Source: Candidatus Saccharimonadota bacterium (lineage in GTDB: Bacteria; Patescibacteriota; Saccharimonadia; Saccharimonadales; Saccharimonadaceae). From it: a DNA stretch of 63,337 nucleotides. Below are positions 32,246 through 41,869 of the stretch, one piece after another. The stretch lies in NCBI GenBank assembly GCA_017512095.1, contig JAFWHC010000005.1, positions 1-63,337 on the forward strand, written 5' to 3'. The position numbers were made by a program, and so were the translations under genes. Under the pieces are notes generated by a model, which made no database searches, was not told where the DNA came from, and was given only the letters and a program-made list of their open reading frames with translations. Every line of letters begins with the position of its first letter. Position 1 is the stretch's first letter.

Positions 32246-35200
32246 AAGCCGATTTTCCGACGAGACTTTAGGCGGTAAGCTCCCCAAGCACCGAAGCTCA
32301 CGAGAGTGATGGCGGGAACGATAATGAAGAGACCGTTTTGTTTGGCGCCGTCAAGGAGACGGGTGAAGAGGCCAGTGTTTGGAGTGGTAACCTTGACCCA
32401 GACGGTTTGGTTGTTGTCGTTTAGGTCTTTGTGGTCGGCGATAATGTTTTCTTCTTTAAGGGCGGGGACTTCTTCTTCAGTTGGCTCTTCGCCTTCTTCT
32501 GGTTCGACGGGTTCGACGGGTTCATCGTCGATGTAGAGGGTCTCGAAGACGACGATTTCTTTGCCGGAGAGGCCGGTAGTGTCGATGGTAAATTCGATGG
32601 TTTCTGTGCCGGCGTCACGGGTGGCGATGAAGGTGTAGGTAACCTCGGTGATGCCGCTTGCAGTCATACGTTCACCAGTGGTTTTGCTGACGAGATAGCC
32701 ATGGAGAGTGTAAGAAGTGCCAGCGACAAGGCCACTATATTCTACTTTATCCGTGATGACGGCTTCGATGTCGTTCATGAGTTCTTTGTCACTGTCAGAC
32801 TTGTCGACAGCAGTGGTGTGGATTTCTGGGTCGGCGACAGTGATGGTTTGGTCAGCGTCTTCGAGGTCTTTATGCTCAGCGACAAGTTCTTCGTTCCCTT
32901 CTTCGTCAATGAGGTAGAGCTCTTCGAAGACAACGAGTTGTTCGCCAATATATTCGCGAGAATCGAACTCGAAGGTAATTTCTACGGCACCGGTGGTTTC
33001 TGCGTAACCTTCTTCGCCAACCATGAAGGTCTTTTCTCCTTCAATGCCTGGAATAGCTTCGCCAGTGCTCTTGCGGACAAGCCAGCCTTTGGCCTTATAG
33101 GTCTTGCCCATTGTGACGCCTTCATACTTGAGGTGGTCGATGACCTGGACATTGCCGACACCGATGATTTGGTCGTTGTCGTAGGCATCGACGGCTTGAG
33201 TGCCAACGCGCATGGAGACACGGACGGTTTGGTCGGCATCTTCTGGGTCTTCGTGTTTGGTGACGACCTGAGTCGTGTCGGGATTGCCGTCAGAATCCGT
33301 CGGGATGGAGCTTTGGTCACCGGCGAAGAGATATTCGAAGACGACGATTTCTATGCCGGGGAAATCATAAGCGTCAACTGGGAATTCTATAGTGACATCA
33401 CCATTGTCTGACCTTCGGGGAGTGGTAAAGGTGGAATAGGATTCGATGCGGTTGCCATCGCTATCAAGGAGAGGTTTGTTGTTGGTTTTGTCCCAGAGAT
33501 AACCGTAGAGGGTGTACTGTTCGTCCATGAGGAGACCGTCATAATGGACAGTATCGATGATGGTTTGGCCGTTCTCGTGGTCGATAACGTTGTCGCCGTC
33601 GGCTTTGTCTTTTGCGACGGTGCCGATTGAGGCAACTTTGACAGTGAAGGTTTGGGTGCCTTCGTTCAGGGCCTCTTCGTGGACATCAAGCAGACGACCA
33701 TCGCCATGTTTACTCTCAGCGCGGTAGAGGCGTTCGTAAACAACAAAGCTTTTGCCTTGGAGAGAAACGGTGTTAAGGTTGATTTCTATGGCGACGGTTC
33801 CCTTGCCCTTACTGTCAGCTTTGAAGGTTTTGGAGTTCTCGACGGATTCGTCATCGATTTCCAGGACGGAGTTGGTTTCTGGGTTGTAGATGGAGGCGAC
33901 GACAGTATACCATTCGCCTTCGACGAGACCTTCGTATTCGATGTAATCCTTCATGATAACATCGCCAACGCCGAGCATGTTGGAATCTTGAGTCATGTCG
34001 TCGGCAACCTTCCAGGTGGCGGTGGTGTGGATTTTGGGGCGACCGATTGGAATAGTTTGGTCGGCGTCGGCAGCATCTTTGTGTTCGGCGATGAGAACGT
34101 TGTTTTTGTATAGCTCGTCGAAAGCGATGAAGACCGGTTGAGTACTAGCATTATAATCGAACATTAGAACGGTGTCGAAGAAGGAGAAGGTGAGGTCGGT
34201 CTTGCCGGTGGCATCGGCGGTGAAGGTGGCGGTGCCGGTGATATCGGCGCCGGAATTATCCTGGATTGGCGTGCCGGAGGCATTAACGAGTGTGCCCTTG
34301 AGGGTGTAGGTCTTGCCGTTGACGAGGTTGGTGTAGGAAACTTCGTCGATGACGGTCGTGGTGCCGAGCGGGAGTTCACGAGTGCGGTTTTGGACATCAT
34401 AGGCGATAGTGCTGATAGTCGGGGTTTTGACGGTGATGATTTGGGCGGTGTCGTCCTTGTCTTCGTGTTTGCCGATTTGGGTGCTACCGTGATAGAGGTA
34501 TTCGAAGACGACAAGGTCGAGGCCAACGAGGTTGGAATCGTGAAGTGTGGTCGAGTCGAAGGCGGCGCTGACGACGTCCACTGTGCCGCTGACGCCCGAG
34601 GCTTGGAAGTCTTTGGTGCCGGTGGCGATTTCTACAGACGGGTCACTGCGTTTGACGACTTTCATGACAAGGGTATAGGAGTCGTTCGGGACGAGACCGT
34701 CGTAGGCGACAGTATCTTTGATTTTAATGCCTTCATCGACTTCAACGAATTTATCGCCGTCGGCGTTGTCGACAGCCGTGGTGCCGACAGTCGGAGTTTT
34801 GACGGTGACGGTTTGGTCGCCATCGGTGAGCTCGGCGTGCTCGGCGATTTTATTGTTGCCATAATAAAGGTATTCATAGACGATGATCTTCTTGCCAACA
34901 TAGGCAGAAGTGTCGACGTTGAAGGTGACGGTTGCTGAACCAGTTTCTCCTGAGGCGGTGAAATCTTTGTTGGCGGAGCCGATTTCTGCGCCAGACTCGT
35001 CGATGAGTTTGCCTTCGAGGCGATAGACGTCGCCAGAAACGAGGCCAGTGAAGCTGATTGTGTCCTGAATAGTCGTGTTACCGACTTCAACTTCTTTTAT
35101 GGAAGTGTCGCGACCGTTGACGGCAGTGGTGGCGATTTCTGGCGTAAGCACCGAAACGGTTTCTCCGTTGTTGGCGGTGCCGACGTGTGTGGCGATGGTG

Positions 35201-37779
35201 GCGCCGGAAGAGTTTTTGAGCGTGACGGTGACGGAGAGACTTTGACCAATATAGGCCGTGGAGTTGAAGGAGAAGCTGAGGCTGGTCGTGACGGTGGCGC
35301 CGGTGGCAGCGGACATGGTGTAGTTTGCCGAACTGGTTGCAACTATGTTGCCGGATGGGTCCTTGAGTGCGCCCTCAAGGGTGTAGCTTTGACCGCTGGT
35401 AAGACCGATGATTTGGATTGCATCGTTGACCGTGACAGTGCCGGCAGCGACAACTTTATTATCGGCGCGGGTGCTCGTGGCAGTGGTTTCTATTTGAACG
35501 TTTTTAACTTTGACTTGCTCGTTTGTGTCCTGGAGGTTAGCATTGTGAATGAAGATGCGGACCCAGTCAGGGCTCGAAGATGTGCCATTGTTTTTGTAAA
35601 GGACTTGGACGATGCCGAGGGTTTGGTCGATGTAGCTGCTGGTGTCGAAAGACGTAAAGACCATGTCGAGATTGCCGCAAGTGCCAGAGCTATCGGCGGT
35701 GAAGGTCGAGGCACCGGTTGAGCCGACAGTGGTGCTGCCAGAGACTTTATATAAAGTTCCTTCGAGCTTATATTGGGCGCCGCTTTGGAGACCAGAGCAA
35801 GTGACACGGTCGGTGACACTGGCGTTGGGGGAAATTTCTAGCTCCTTGTCGGGGCTATCTGCTGTGCTGTTAGAGTTTCTGGCGACGGTGACGAGGCCGG
35901 GAGTGTCGGGGATGGTATCGTTTTTAGTGCCGGCAGCGACAGTACCGGTACCGTTGATGGTGACGTCGAAAGAAATGAGGTCGTAAGCGTTGTTAGAGTT
36001 GCCGCGGACTTCGGTAACAGTGTAGGTGCCATAAATCATGTTTGGGCTGGTGGCGGCGCCGTTTGAATCGGTCGGGCCGACAGTGTAAGTAATAGCGGAG
36101 TTGGATTTGTTGACGGCGGTAAAGGTGATGCCGGCGAGATTGCGAGTACCAGCAGCGCCGGCGGCGGTCATTTCGTAGCCAGTTTTAGTGAGGCTGAATT
36201 CGCCTTCAATGATATTGTTATAGAAGGTGCACGGAGAGGAACCAGAAGAACAGGCGGTCGTACTGGTGGACATGTCGACGGTGGCGGGGTTAGTGGCGGT
36301 GTTGCCGCTGTTTAGCGTGACGGTAAGAGTGGCGCTGTTGGTACTAAAACCAGTGGTGGCGGTCTTTTCCGAAATTGTGTAGGTGCCGACCGGGAGGGCA
36401 GTGTTCGTTGTGCCGGTGCCGTCGGAGCCGATAGTAATGGTTGCAACCTCAGTGTTGGATGAGTTTTTGACGGAGAAGACAGTACCTTGGATGGTTAGTC
36501 CGGCGTAGGAGACAGAGTTTTGACCGGAAATGAGTTTTTTGATTTTGATGTAGGCGGTGGGGACGGGCGTGTTTTCTACGACAACGGTGTCGCCATTACT
36601 AATAACTTCTGCGCCATAACAGTAACCGTAGGTGCCTTGGGTGCTGAGTGGGGATTGGCAGGTGTAGCCGGAAGGATATGTAACTTCATACCAGCGAATC
36701 TTTGTTGAGCCGACGGTAATATATTGCGTGTAGCCGGTTGAGCCAGTTGTGAAGGGGCCTTGGCAGTTTTCGTCGGAGTCATTGTCGCCAATTTCGCAGA
36801 CGCGGAAGGCGGCGCCAGAAAGTCCCGTGGAAGTGTTTGCGCTGCTGACTTTGCGAATACGAACGCTGTAGGTTGACGGACCTTTGTATTCAAGCCAACC
36901 GACGGTCTGGTGGGTGGCGTCGACCCAAGTAGTATAGGATTCAAATTCGTCGGCGGCGTTAGGATAATTTGCCGCAAACCAGTTGTTGATGTCGGAAGCA
37001 ACGCCTTGAACAACGGAAATGTCGCTTGAATTAAGAGCAAAGTAATCGTTTGCGTAAACGCCACTTGCAGCCATGTGTCCGATAGCGAAGATAGCGTCAC
37101 GCATATCAACTAGGGAGTGTGCGGCGTCTTTAACGCAGCTTGTGGAATAATAATTTGAACAACCATAATAATAGTCAGTGTACTTTGTTTTTTCTTCTTG
37201 GTCGGCACAAGTCGGAGAATAGCTAGCGCGTGGATCTGAAGCAGGGCTCGAGCATCTGCCGCCATAGCTTAAAGTGCTGCTGCCTGTAATTAGGTGAGTG
37301 ATACTCTGAGCCTTTGAGCTCCAATCATATTGTGCGCTAAAAAGATTATAGTAATTTGGACCGCCAGCAGCGACAGAGGCATCGGAGTAGCTCGGAACAG
37401 TAGCGAGCATGATGTTTTTGACATTGGAGGTGTTAATCGCAGCTGTGCCCGAACCGGTAGGCGTAGAGCGCGAAGCCTGAAGACACATGGCATCGTTGCC
37501 GTTAACATTGTACCAACGAGTTGACCACGGCTTATAGTTCGGATCGTTATTTAGACCATAATAAATAGCGTTGCTGTCATAGGTGTAGCCGCGGTAGTTG
37601 TTAGCGACGGAGATAGTCGTAGCATCACCAGCGGAAGTAATTGCGCGGACGGCGGAGTAGATGCCAAAGCCGAGACCGGCAATCATTAATGTAAAAACTG
37701 GAATGGCGAGTTTTTTATTTTGCCAAACATTTGCAAAAGCTTTGCGAAACCTACCAGATTTCTTTACCTCTAAATGCAT
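32242..37779 (-). CDS. Giant surface adhesin with nine VaFE repeats and TPNTG sorting signal
   Basis: 1845 residues. Membrane signal-anchor at about 25-48; an N-terminal head (50-320) with several Cys and an AMCLQAS segment that may be a thioester-type adhesin domain; two Cna-B/SpaA-like domains (about 320-620); then nine VaFE (T-Q ester bond) repeats of about 120-135 residues, each beginning TTA/TVA and carrying VVFE or a variant (VVYE, IVYE, AFDE) plus a terminal EHKD..DADQT. The end is TPNTG (from about 1799), a hydrophobic helix and KSRRK. This builds a long, covalently cross-linked stalk for attachment to a host cell. TATAAT lies 8 nt before the ATG. Confidence 0.88.
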   Translation of the reverse strand: MHLEVKKSGRFRKAFANVWQNKKLAIPVFTLMIAGLGFGIYSAVRAITSAGDATTISVANNYRGYTYDSNAIYYGLNNDPNYKPWSTRWYNVNGNDAMCLQASRSTPTGSGTAAINTSNVKNIMLATVPSYSDASVAAGGPNYYNLFSAQYDWSSKAQSITHLITGSSTLSYGGRCSSPASDPRASYSPTCADQEEKTKYTDYYYGCSNYYSTSCVKDAAHSLVDMRDAIFAIGHMAASGVYANDYFALNSSDISVVQGVASDINNWFAANYPNAADEFESYTTWVDATHQTVGWLEYKGPSTYSVRIRKVSSANTSTGLSGAAFRVCEIGDNDSDENCQGPFTTGSTGYTQYITVGSTKIRWYEVTYPSGYTCQSPLSTQGTYGYCYGAEVISNGDTVVVENTPVPTAYIKIKKLISGQNSVSYAGLTIQGTVFSVKNSSNTEVATITIGSDGTGTTNTALPVGTYTISEKTATTGFSTNSATLTVTLNSGNTATNPATVDMSTSTTACSSGSSPCTFYNNIIEGEFSLTKTGYEMTAAGAAGTRNLAGITFTAVNKSNSAITYTVGPTDSNGAATSPNMIYGTYTVTEVRGNSNNAYDLISFDVTINGTGTVAAGTKNDTIPDTPGLVTVARNSNSTADSPDKELEISPNASVTDRVTCSGLQSGAQYKLEGTLYKVSGSTTVGSTGASTFTADSSGTCGNLDMVFTSFDTSSYIDQTLGIVQVLYKNNGTSSSPDWVRIFIHNANLQDTNEQVKVKNVQIETTATSTRADNKVVAAGTVTVNDAIQIIGLTSGQSYTLEGALKDPSGNIVATSSANYTMSAATGATVTTSLSFSFNSTAYIGQSLSVTVTLKNSSGATIATHVGTANNGETVSVLTPEIATTAVNGRDTSIKEVEVGNTTIQDTISFTGLVSGDVYRLEGKLIDESGAEIGSANKDFTASGETGSATVTFNVDTSAYVGKKIIVYEYLYYGNNKIAEHAELTDGDQTVTVKTPTVGTTAVDNADGDKFVEVDEGIKIKDTVAYDGLVPNDSYTLVMKVVKRSDPSVEIATGTKDFQASGVSGTVDVVSAAFDSTTLHDSNLVGLDLVVFEYLYHGSTQIGKHEDKDDTAQIITVKTPTISTIAYDVQNRTRELPLGTTTVIDEVSYTNLVNGKTYTLKGTLVNASGTPIQDNSGADITGTATFTADATGKTDLTFSFFDTVLMFDYNASTQPVFIAFDELYKNNVLIAEHKDAADADQTIPIGRPKIHTTATWKVADDMTQDSNMLGVGDVIMKDYIEYEGLVEGEWYTVVASIYNPETNSVLEIDDESVENSKTFKADSKGKGTVAIEINLNTVSLQGKSFVVYERLYRAESKHGDGRLLDVHEEALNEGTQTFTVKVASIGTVAKDKADGDNVIDHENGQTIIDTVHYDGLLMDEQYTLYGYLWDKTNNKPLLDSDGNRIESYSTFTTPRRSDNGDVTIEFPVDAYDFPGIEIVVFEYLFAGDQSSIPTDSDGNPDTTQVVTKHEDPEDADQTVRVSMRVGTQAVDAYDNDQIIGVGNVQVIDHLKYEGVTMGKTYKAKGWLVRKSTGEAIPGIEGEKTFMVGEEGYAETTGAVEITFEFDSREYIGEQLVVFEELYLIDEEGNEELVAEHKDLEDADQTITVADPEIHTTAVDKSDSDKELMNDIEAVITDKVEYSGLVAGTSYTLHGYLVSKTTGERMTASGITEVTYTFIATRDAGTETIEFTIDTTGLSGKEIVVFETLYIDDEPVEPVEPEEGEEPTEEEVPALKEENIIADHKDLNDNNQTVWVKVTTPNTGLFTRLLDGAKQNGLFIIVPAITLVSFGAWGAYRLKSRRKIGF

Positions 37780-37911
37780 ATGTATATATTATACAGCTTC
37801 TGCTTTTAAAAATCTAGAGTTTTGGTAAAATGATTTTAAGACCGCTATGCGGATTTGTTCTCGCACACGTCTAGCTATTTCCCAAGTTAGAAAAGAAAAG
37901 GAGGGGGACCC

Positions 37912-39396
37912 ATGGCCAACCTGGAACAGAAAACCTATCATGACTATCTGGTGCCTGGGCTTGATGCGCTGATTAGTGAACCGAATTTGATTGAGATGGA
38001 CCCTGAGGACAGCGATAAGATTGAAGCGAAATGCAAGAGGATGCTGATTCCGGAGTTTTATATTGACCAGCTGAAGGTGTTTGGGCGGGAGCATGATTAC
38101 ACGGCACGTGGAAAGAATTCGACAATTTTGATGTCGAACATTAACCAGATTATCGCAATGTCCCGAGCAAACGAAAACGGGTATGCCACGTTTTACAACG
38201 GAATGGAAGCTCAGGTGATTCCCTATCGCTTTGACCCGACCTTTCCTAGGTTTGACCCGGAGAGTTCCACGCAGCAGACAATTCTGACGGCGAGATATCT
38301 CTTGACCGAGGAAGGCAGAAAGACCGTTACGGTCGGGTTTAACCAGAAGCGAATCTCTCGCGATTCCCTTGCGGTTTTGACGGGCGACCCGTCGCTGTCC
38401 GCTAAGACGATGATGAACAACATTGATGTCGCCTTCATTTCCAACGAAACATACACCGGACGGAGAAAACTCCGGCTTCCGTATGAGGCGTCGAGCCTTT
38501 GGTGTTCGAACCATCGGATTACGCCGCGTGATTTTGCGGATCTGTTCCCTGGCGAACCGCCGCTCAAACCGCAGGAATTTGTTGAGTTTGAGAGCGAATT
38601 CTACCAGATGAATGACAAGTCGTTCCGCAACATTGGTCGGATGGACCCCAAGGAGAACGCTTTGATACCGCTCAAATATCGCGATATTCACGGAGGGGAG
38701 AACCCGAAGAAGATTCATCCCAGGAACGCCGGACAGGCAATGATGGTGGAGGCTCTGATGATGCCCTGGGACGAAGCGCCGATTGTGGTGGTGCTCGGGG
38801 CGCTCGGAACTGGAAAAACCTATCTCTCTGCAGGATTTGCATACTATACATGTTTCTTGGATGAGAAAGCGCCGGAAGAACGGATTTTTGTCTGCCCGCA
38901 CGACCCGGCGCTTGGCGCCGATACGGGATTCCTGCCCGGCGACGCCACGGCGAAAGCGCGAGCGAACGCCATGTCGTTTGAGGACAATATGCTCGAGATT
39001 ATCCAGAAACAGTATAGCGACAAAGAAAAACTCGGCTCGTTCGGAAAAGCAAAGAAGGATTTTGAGGACAAAATCAAAGATGGACTCATTCAGTATGATT
39101 CGATTGTGAGAATGGGCGGACGCACGTTGCCGAACACGGTTTATGTGATTGACGAAGCGCAGGACACAGAACGCTATCAGATTAAACAGCTTGTCGGGCG
39201 GACAGGCGACTGGTCTAAGGTTATCGTGGCGGGAGACCCGACGCAGGTGACGAATCGGCACCTGACGCCGAACAACAACGGCCTGGTCCACGCGGCGGCG
39301 AAGCTTGCGAATCATCCGAACGTGATTGTGGTTTCTTTTACGGTCGACGAAGTGACGCGGTCGCTCGCGGCGCGGATTGCGGCGCAGTATTTGTAA
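37912..39396 (+). CDS. PhoH-family ATPase with degenerate N-terminal PIN-like domain
   Basis: 494 residues. The C-terminal half is a PhoH P-loop ATPase: GALGTGKT near 299-306, VIDEAQD near 412-418, GDPTQ near 442-446, and the terminal arginine-finger-like VTRSLAARIA. The N-terminal 170 residues align loosely with the PIN domain of PhoH2 (TILTARYLL, then TVTVGFNQKRISRDS), but the acidic cluster is poorly conserved. PhoH2 proteins are RNA helicase/ribonucleases; here only the motor is certain. A strong SD (AAAAGGAGGGGG) precedes the ATG. Single-gene unit with double terminators. Confidence 0.8.
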   Translation: MANLEQKTYHDYLVPGLDALISEPNLIEMDPEDSDKIEAKCKRMLIPEFYIDQLKVFGREHDYTARGKNSTILMSNINQIIAMSRANENGYATFYNGMEAQVIPYRFDPTFPRFDPESSTQQTILTARYLLTEEGRKTVTVGFNQKRISRDSLAVLTGDPSLSAKTMMNNIDVAFISNETYTGRRKLRLPYEASSLWCSNHRITPRDFADLFPGEPPLKPQEFVEFESEFYQMNDKSFRNIGRMDPKENALIPLKYRDIHGGENPKKIHPRNAGQAMMVEALMMPWDEAPIVVVLGALGTGKTYLSAGFAYYTCFLDEKAPEERIFVCPHDPALGADTGFLPGDATAKARANAMSFEDNMLEIIQKQYSDKEKLGSFGKAKKDFEDKIKDGLIQYDSIVRMGGRTLPNTVYVIDEAQDTERYQIKQLVGRTGDWSKVIVAGDPTQVTNRHLTPNNNGLVHAAAKLANHPNVIVVSFTVDEVTRSLAARIAAQYL

Positions 39397-39431
39397 TTTC
39401 TTTTCTACTAACTTTCCGAATAAAGTTATAT

Positions 39432-39480
39432 GATACTTTTTTCGGAGAAAAAAGTATCCCCCTGTTTCAGGGGGATTTTT
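39432..39480 (+). terminator. Tandem terminators after the PhoH gene
   Basis: A 12-bp perfect hairpin GATACTTTTTTC-GGA-GAAAAAAGTATC (39432-39458) directly followed by ATCCCCCTG-TTT-CAGGGGGAT (39456-39476) and TTTTT. The two stems share three bases, so they are mutually exclusive folds. Confidence 0.8.
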
Positions 39481-39487
39481 CTTGTAG

Positions 39488-40435
39488 CTATTTTATGACG
39501 AGCCAGTCGTCGAAGTTGAAGTCGCTGCCCGAGACCAACCCCACGGCGAGGAGAGGCGAGTGGGATTCTTTATAGTCTTTATAGTATTTTAGGAAAGATT
39601 CGGCGGCGAAAGTCATTTGTTTTAGTTTTTCTTTTGTAACCATGTCGAGAGAGGTGCCGCGATATTGGTTTTTTCTATACTTAACTTCTGTGAAGTAGAT
39701 TTTGTCGTTCTTCGTTGAGACAATGTCGATTTCGTAAAATTTGGTTTTGTGATTGCGGGCGATGATTGTGTGACCGTGATTTTTTAAGTAGTCAGCGACG
39801 ATGTTTTCGGCGCGGTCACCTTTCATTTTCGTAGTTACAACATTTGGTTTTTGAATTGGTCTGAAGGAATTACGATGCTCCGGACAAGGGCCGTATTTTT
39901 CCAGCATTTCTTTATGAAGTTTCGTGCCGTAGCCAACGTGTTTTTCGAAACCGTAACCTGGGTATTTTTCGGCGAGGTCTTTCATGTAATGGTCGCGGGC
40001 GACTTTGGCGATGATTGAAGCGGCAGAAATTTCTTTGATGAGAAGGTCGCCTTTTTTGAGGGTTGTGACGTAGTTTTCTAACTTTGTACCTTTTAAGAAG
40101 TTTTGCGTGCCGTCGATAATAATTTCCGTGAACGGTACCTTCTGTTTTTGAACTTCTTCGACAGCGCGACGCGTGACGAGGCGTAGGCTTTCCGACAGGC
40201 CGAATTCGTCGATTTCTTGACTTGAGACCCAACCGAGACCGGTCGCGAGGGCGTTTTTGAGGATCGTTGCGGAGTATTCTTCGCGTTTTTTCTCGGAGAG
40301 TTTCTTGGAGTCGGTTAAAGGTGAAACCCAGTCGGGGTAGTTTCCGGTTTCGTCCTTTGGCAAAATGACCGCACCAATAACGAGCGGGCCAGCCCAAGGT
40401 CCGCGACCAACTTCGTCGATTCCCAAAATAGACAT
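39488..40435 (-). CDS. rnhB: RNase HII fused to YraN-like nuclease-fold domain
   Basis: 315 residues. Residues 1-195 are RNase HII: GIDEVGRGPWAGP with the catalytic Asp-Glu near 6-7, the second Asp in IIIDGTQNF near 105, and SAASIIAKVARD near 138. Residues 205-315 are a YraN/UPF0102 domain with GDRAENIVADYL, ENHGHTI-like text, the PD-(D/E)XK residues in EIDIVSTKNDKIYFTEVKYR. RNase HII removes misincorporated ribonucleotides. rnhB and yraN are neighbours in many genomes; here they are one frame. A TATTAT/TATAAT-like tract abuts the ATG. Confidence 0.9.
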   Translation of the reverse strand: MSILGIDEVGRGPWAGPLVIGAVILPKDETGNYPDWVSPLTDSKKLSEKKREEYSATILKNALATGLGWVSSQEIDEFGLSESLRLVTRRAVEEVQKQKVPFTEIIIDGTQNFLKGTKLENYVTTLKKGDLLIKEISAASIIAKVARDHYMKDLAEKYPGYGFEKHVGYGTKLHKEMLEKYGPCPEHRNSFRPIQKPNVVTTKMKGDRAENIVADYLKNHGHTIIARNHKTKFYEIDIVSTKNDKIYFTEVKYRKNQYRGTSLDMVTKEKLKQMTFAAESFLKYYKDYKESHSPLLAVGLVSGSDFNFDDWLVIK

Positions 40436-40450
40436 ATATTATATATAATA

Positions 40451-41791
40451 CTACAAACTCTCGTTAATGAGATAAGTTCGTTCGGCAAGATCTTGCATGA
40501 TATAAATCATGTTCCAACGGTTCCCCTCGGTCGACAAGAAAGTCATGAAAAACGGGCTGTTCGAAAACATAATGCCGGACTCGTGGTAATTGTTCGCATA
40601 GAGGCCGTTCTTGTACATATGCGTTGGGCTGCCAGGAAAGCTGAGATTATCCCAATAGCTATTGATAAAATAGTGTTTGAGGTCTTCGCCGTAAGTTGGG
40701 TTGTTGATGAGCTCCCAAAGTTTAGTCCATTCAGCGAGTTGGTCGGCAACCGTGGTATCGCAGAAATATTCGGTGTCACCGTAATGAACTGAGCCGCGAA
40801 GATGATGAGTCATGCCGATTGAATCGGCATAGGCGCGAAGGTTGCCCAGGCCAAGGCTTGCGGCAAGCGAAGTGTGAGCGGAGTTGTTGCTGTAGGTTAT
40901 GGTATTTGTAATAAGGCTGCGTTCGCTGGCTGTGCGCGGACCGCCAAAATGGTCGTATACATACATGGCATCAATAGTCTTGACGAGCGAGGCACCGTAA
41001 TATGGTTTGTCGGGTTGGAAAGAATATTCGATGTTTTTTTCGAAGTTTTTAAAACCGAAACTAATGTCCCAGCCGTTTCTGATAATATAATCGCGGAGTT
41101 CGTCGAAGGTCGCGATTGGCTCAGACGTGAAGGCGGCATAGTTATAGACGAAGATGCGGCGGGAAGTTTCGGCGACGTTGCCGGCGGCGTCTTGGACTTT
41201 GTAAGTTATTGTCTGAACGCCAAGGTGGGATGTGTCGACGACGCCATCGGTTTTTATGGCAGCAGTTAGGTCGCCATCGTGGGCGTCGGAGGCGGAAGCG
41301 CCGGGATCTTCGAAGGTTTCGCCAACATAGAGCCCGACGATTTCAGGGCCGTTTAAAGAAATTTCTGGCGGAGTGATGTCACGGATAACAATTTCGCGAG
41401 AGTCAGTGTGAGTTTCGCCGAGATAATTGAGCGTATAAGAGATTTCATAATCACCGATGGTGCGATTTTTTATTTCCTCGGTGTTTGGGTTTTCAATAAT
41501 AACTTCGTCTGTGATGTCGTGGCAGCGAGAAAAGACGCAATATCTTGCGATGTAGCCAGGCTCTTCAAAGGTGCCGTTTGTTTCGGAAAAGTCGAAAGAT
41601 TTGTTGCCAATAAGTTTTAATTCGACATAAGCGGTTTGGTAAGCCCTATAACCTGCAAAACCAGTGCCAACAAAAAAGGCGACGACGAGCAGGATAAGTA
41701 TAAATTGCAGGCGCCAGCTCTTAGCGGTGTGAGCACGGTGACGCGGTAAGACGCCGGAGTCGACGTTCTGTTCTTGACCTCCATTTCCCAT
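40451..41791 (-). CDS. Membrane-anchored serine hydrolase with two DUF5011-like domains
   Basis: 446 residues. A membrane anchor at about 29-49, two Ig-like DUF5011/HYR domains (about 55-130 and 135-215, with DITPPEISLNG and GDLTAAI...YKVQDAAGNVAE), then a class A beta-lactamase/D,D-peptidase-like domain: SLVK (SxxK) near 269-272, SNN (SxN-like) near 297, and a late segment in place of the KTG box. It probably acts on the cell wall or is a penicillin-binding relative. A Cys pair (CVFSRC) sits in the first Ig domain. TATAAT ends 6 nt before the ATG. Confidence 0.75.
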   Translation of the reverse strand: MGNGGQEQNVDSGVLPRHRAHTAKSWRLQFILILLVVAFFVGTGFAGYRAYQTAYVELKLIGNKSFDFSETNGTFEEPGYIARYCVFSRCHDITDEVIIENPNTEEIKNRTIGDYEISYTLNYLGETHTDSREIVIRDITPPEISLNGPEIVGLYVGETFEDPGASASDAHDGDLTAAIKTDGVVDTSHLGVQTITYKVQDAAGNVAETSRRIFVYNYAAFTSEPIATFDELRDYIIRNGWDISFGFKNFEKNIEYSFQPDKPYYGASLVKTIDAMYVYDHFGGPRTASERSLITNTITYSNNSAHTSLAASLGLGNLRAYADSIGMTHHLRGSVHYGDTEYFCDTTVADQLAEWTKLWELINNPTYGEDLKHYFINSYWDNLSFPGSPTHMYKNGLYANNYHESGIMFSNSPFFMTFLSTEGNRWNMIYIMQDLAERTYLINESL

Positions 41792-41820
41792 AAGCTTATT
41801 ATAACACTTTTGTTTAAAAC

Positions 41821-41849
41821 AAAAAACGCCCGATTTGTTTTATCGGGCG
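41821..41849 (-). terminator. Terminator of rplS
   Basis: CGCCCGAT/ATCGGGCG stem (41827-41834 with 41842-41849) and TTTTTT on the minus strand. Confidence 0.85.
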
Positions 41850-41869
41850 CGATGAGTTTTTCTAAGAGA

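Noticed and set aside
37789-39315. Minus-strand 508-codon frame opposite the PhoH gene
   Set aside because: Arg/His/Val-rich shadow without SD or motifs; the plus-strand gene has a strong SD and Walker motifs.
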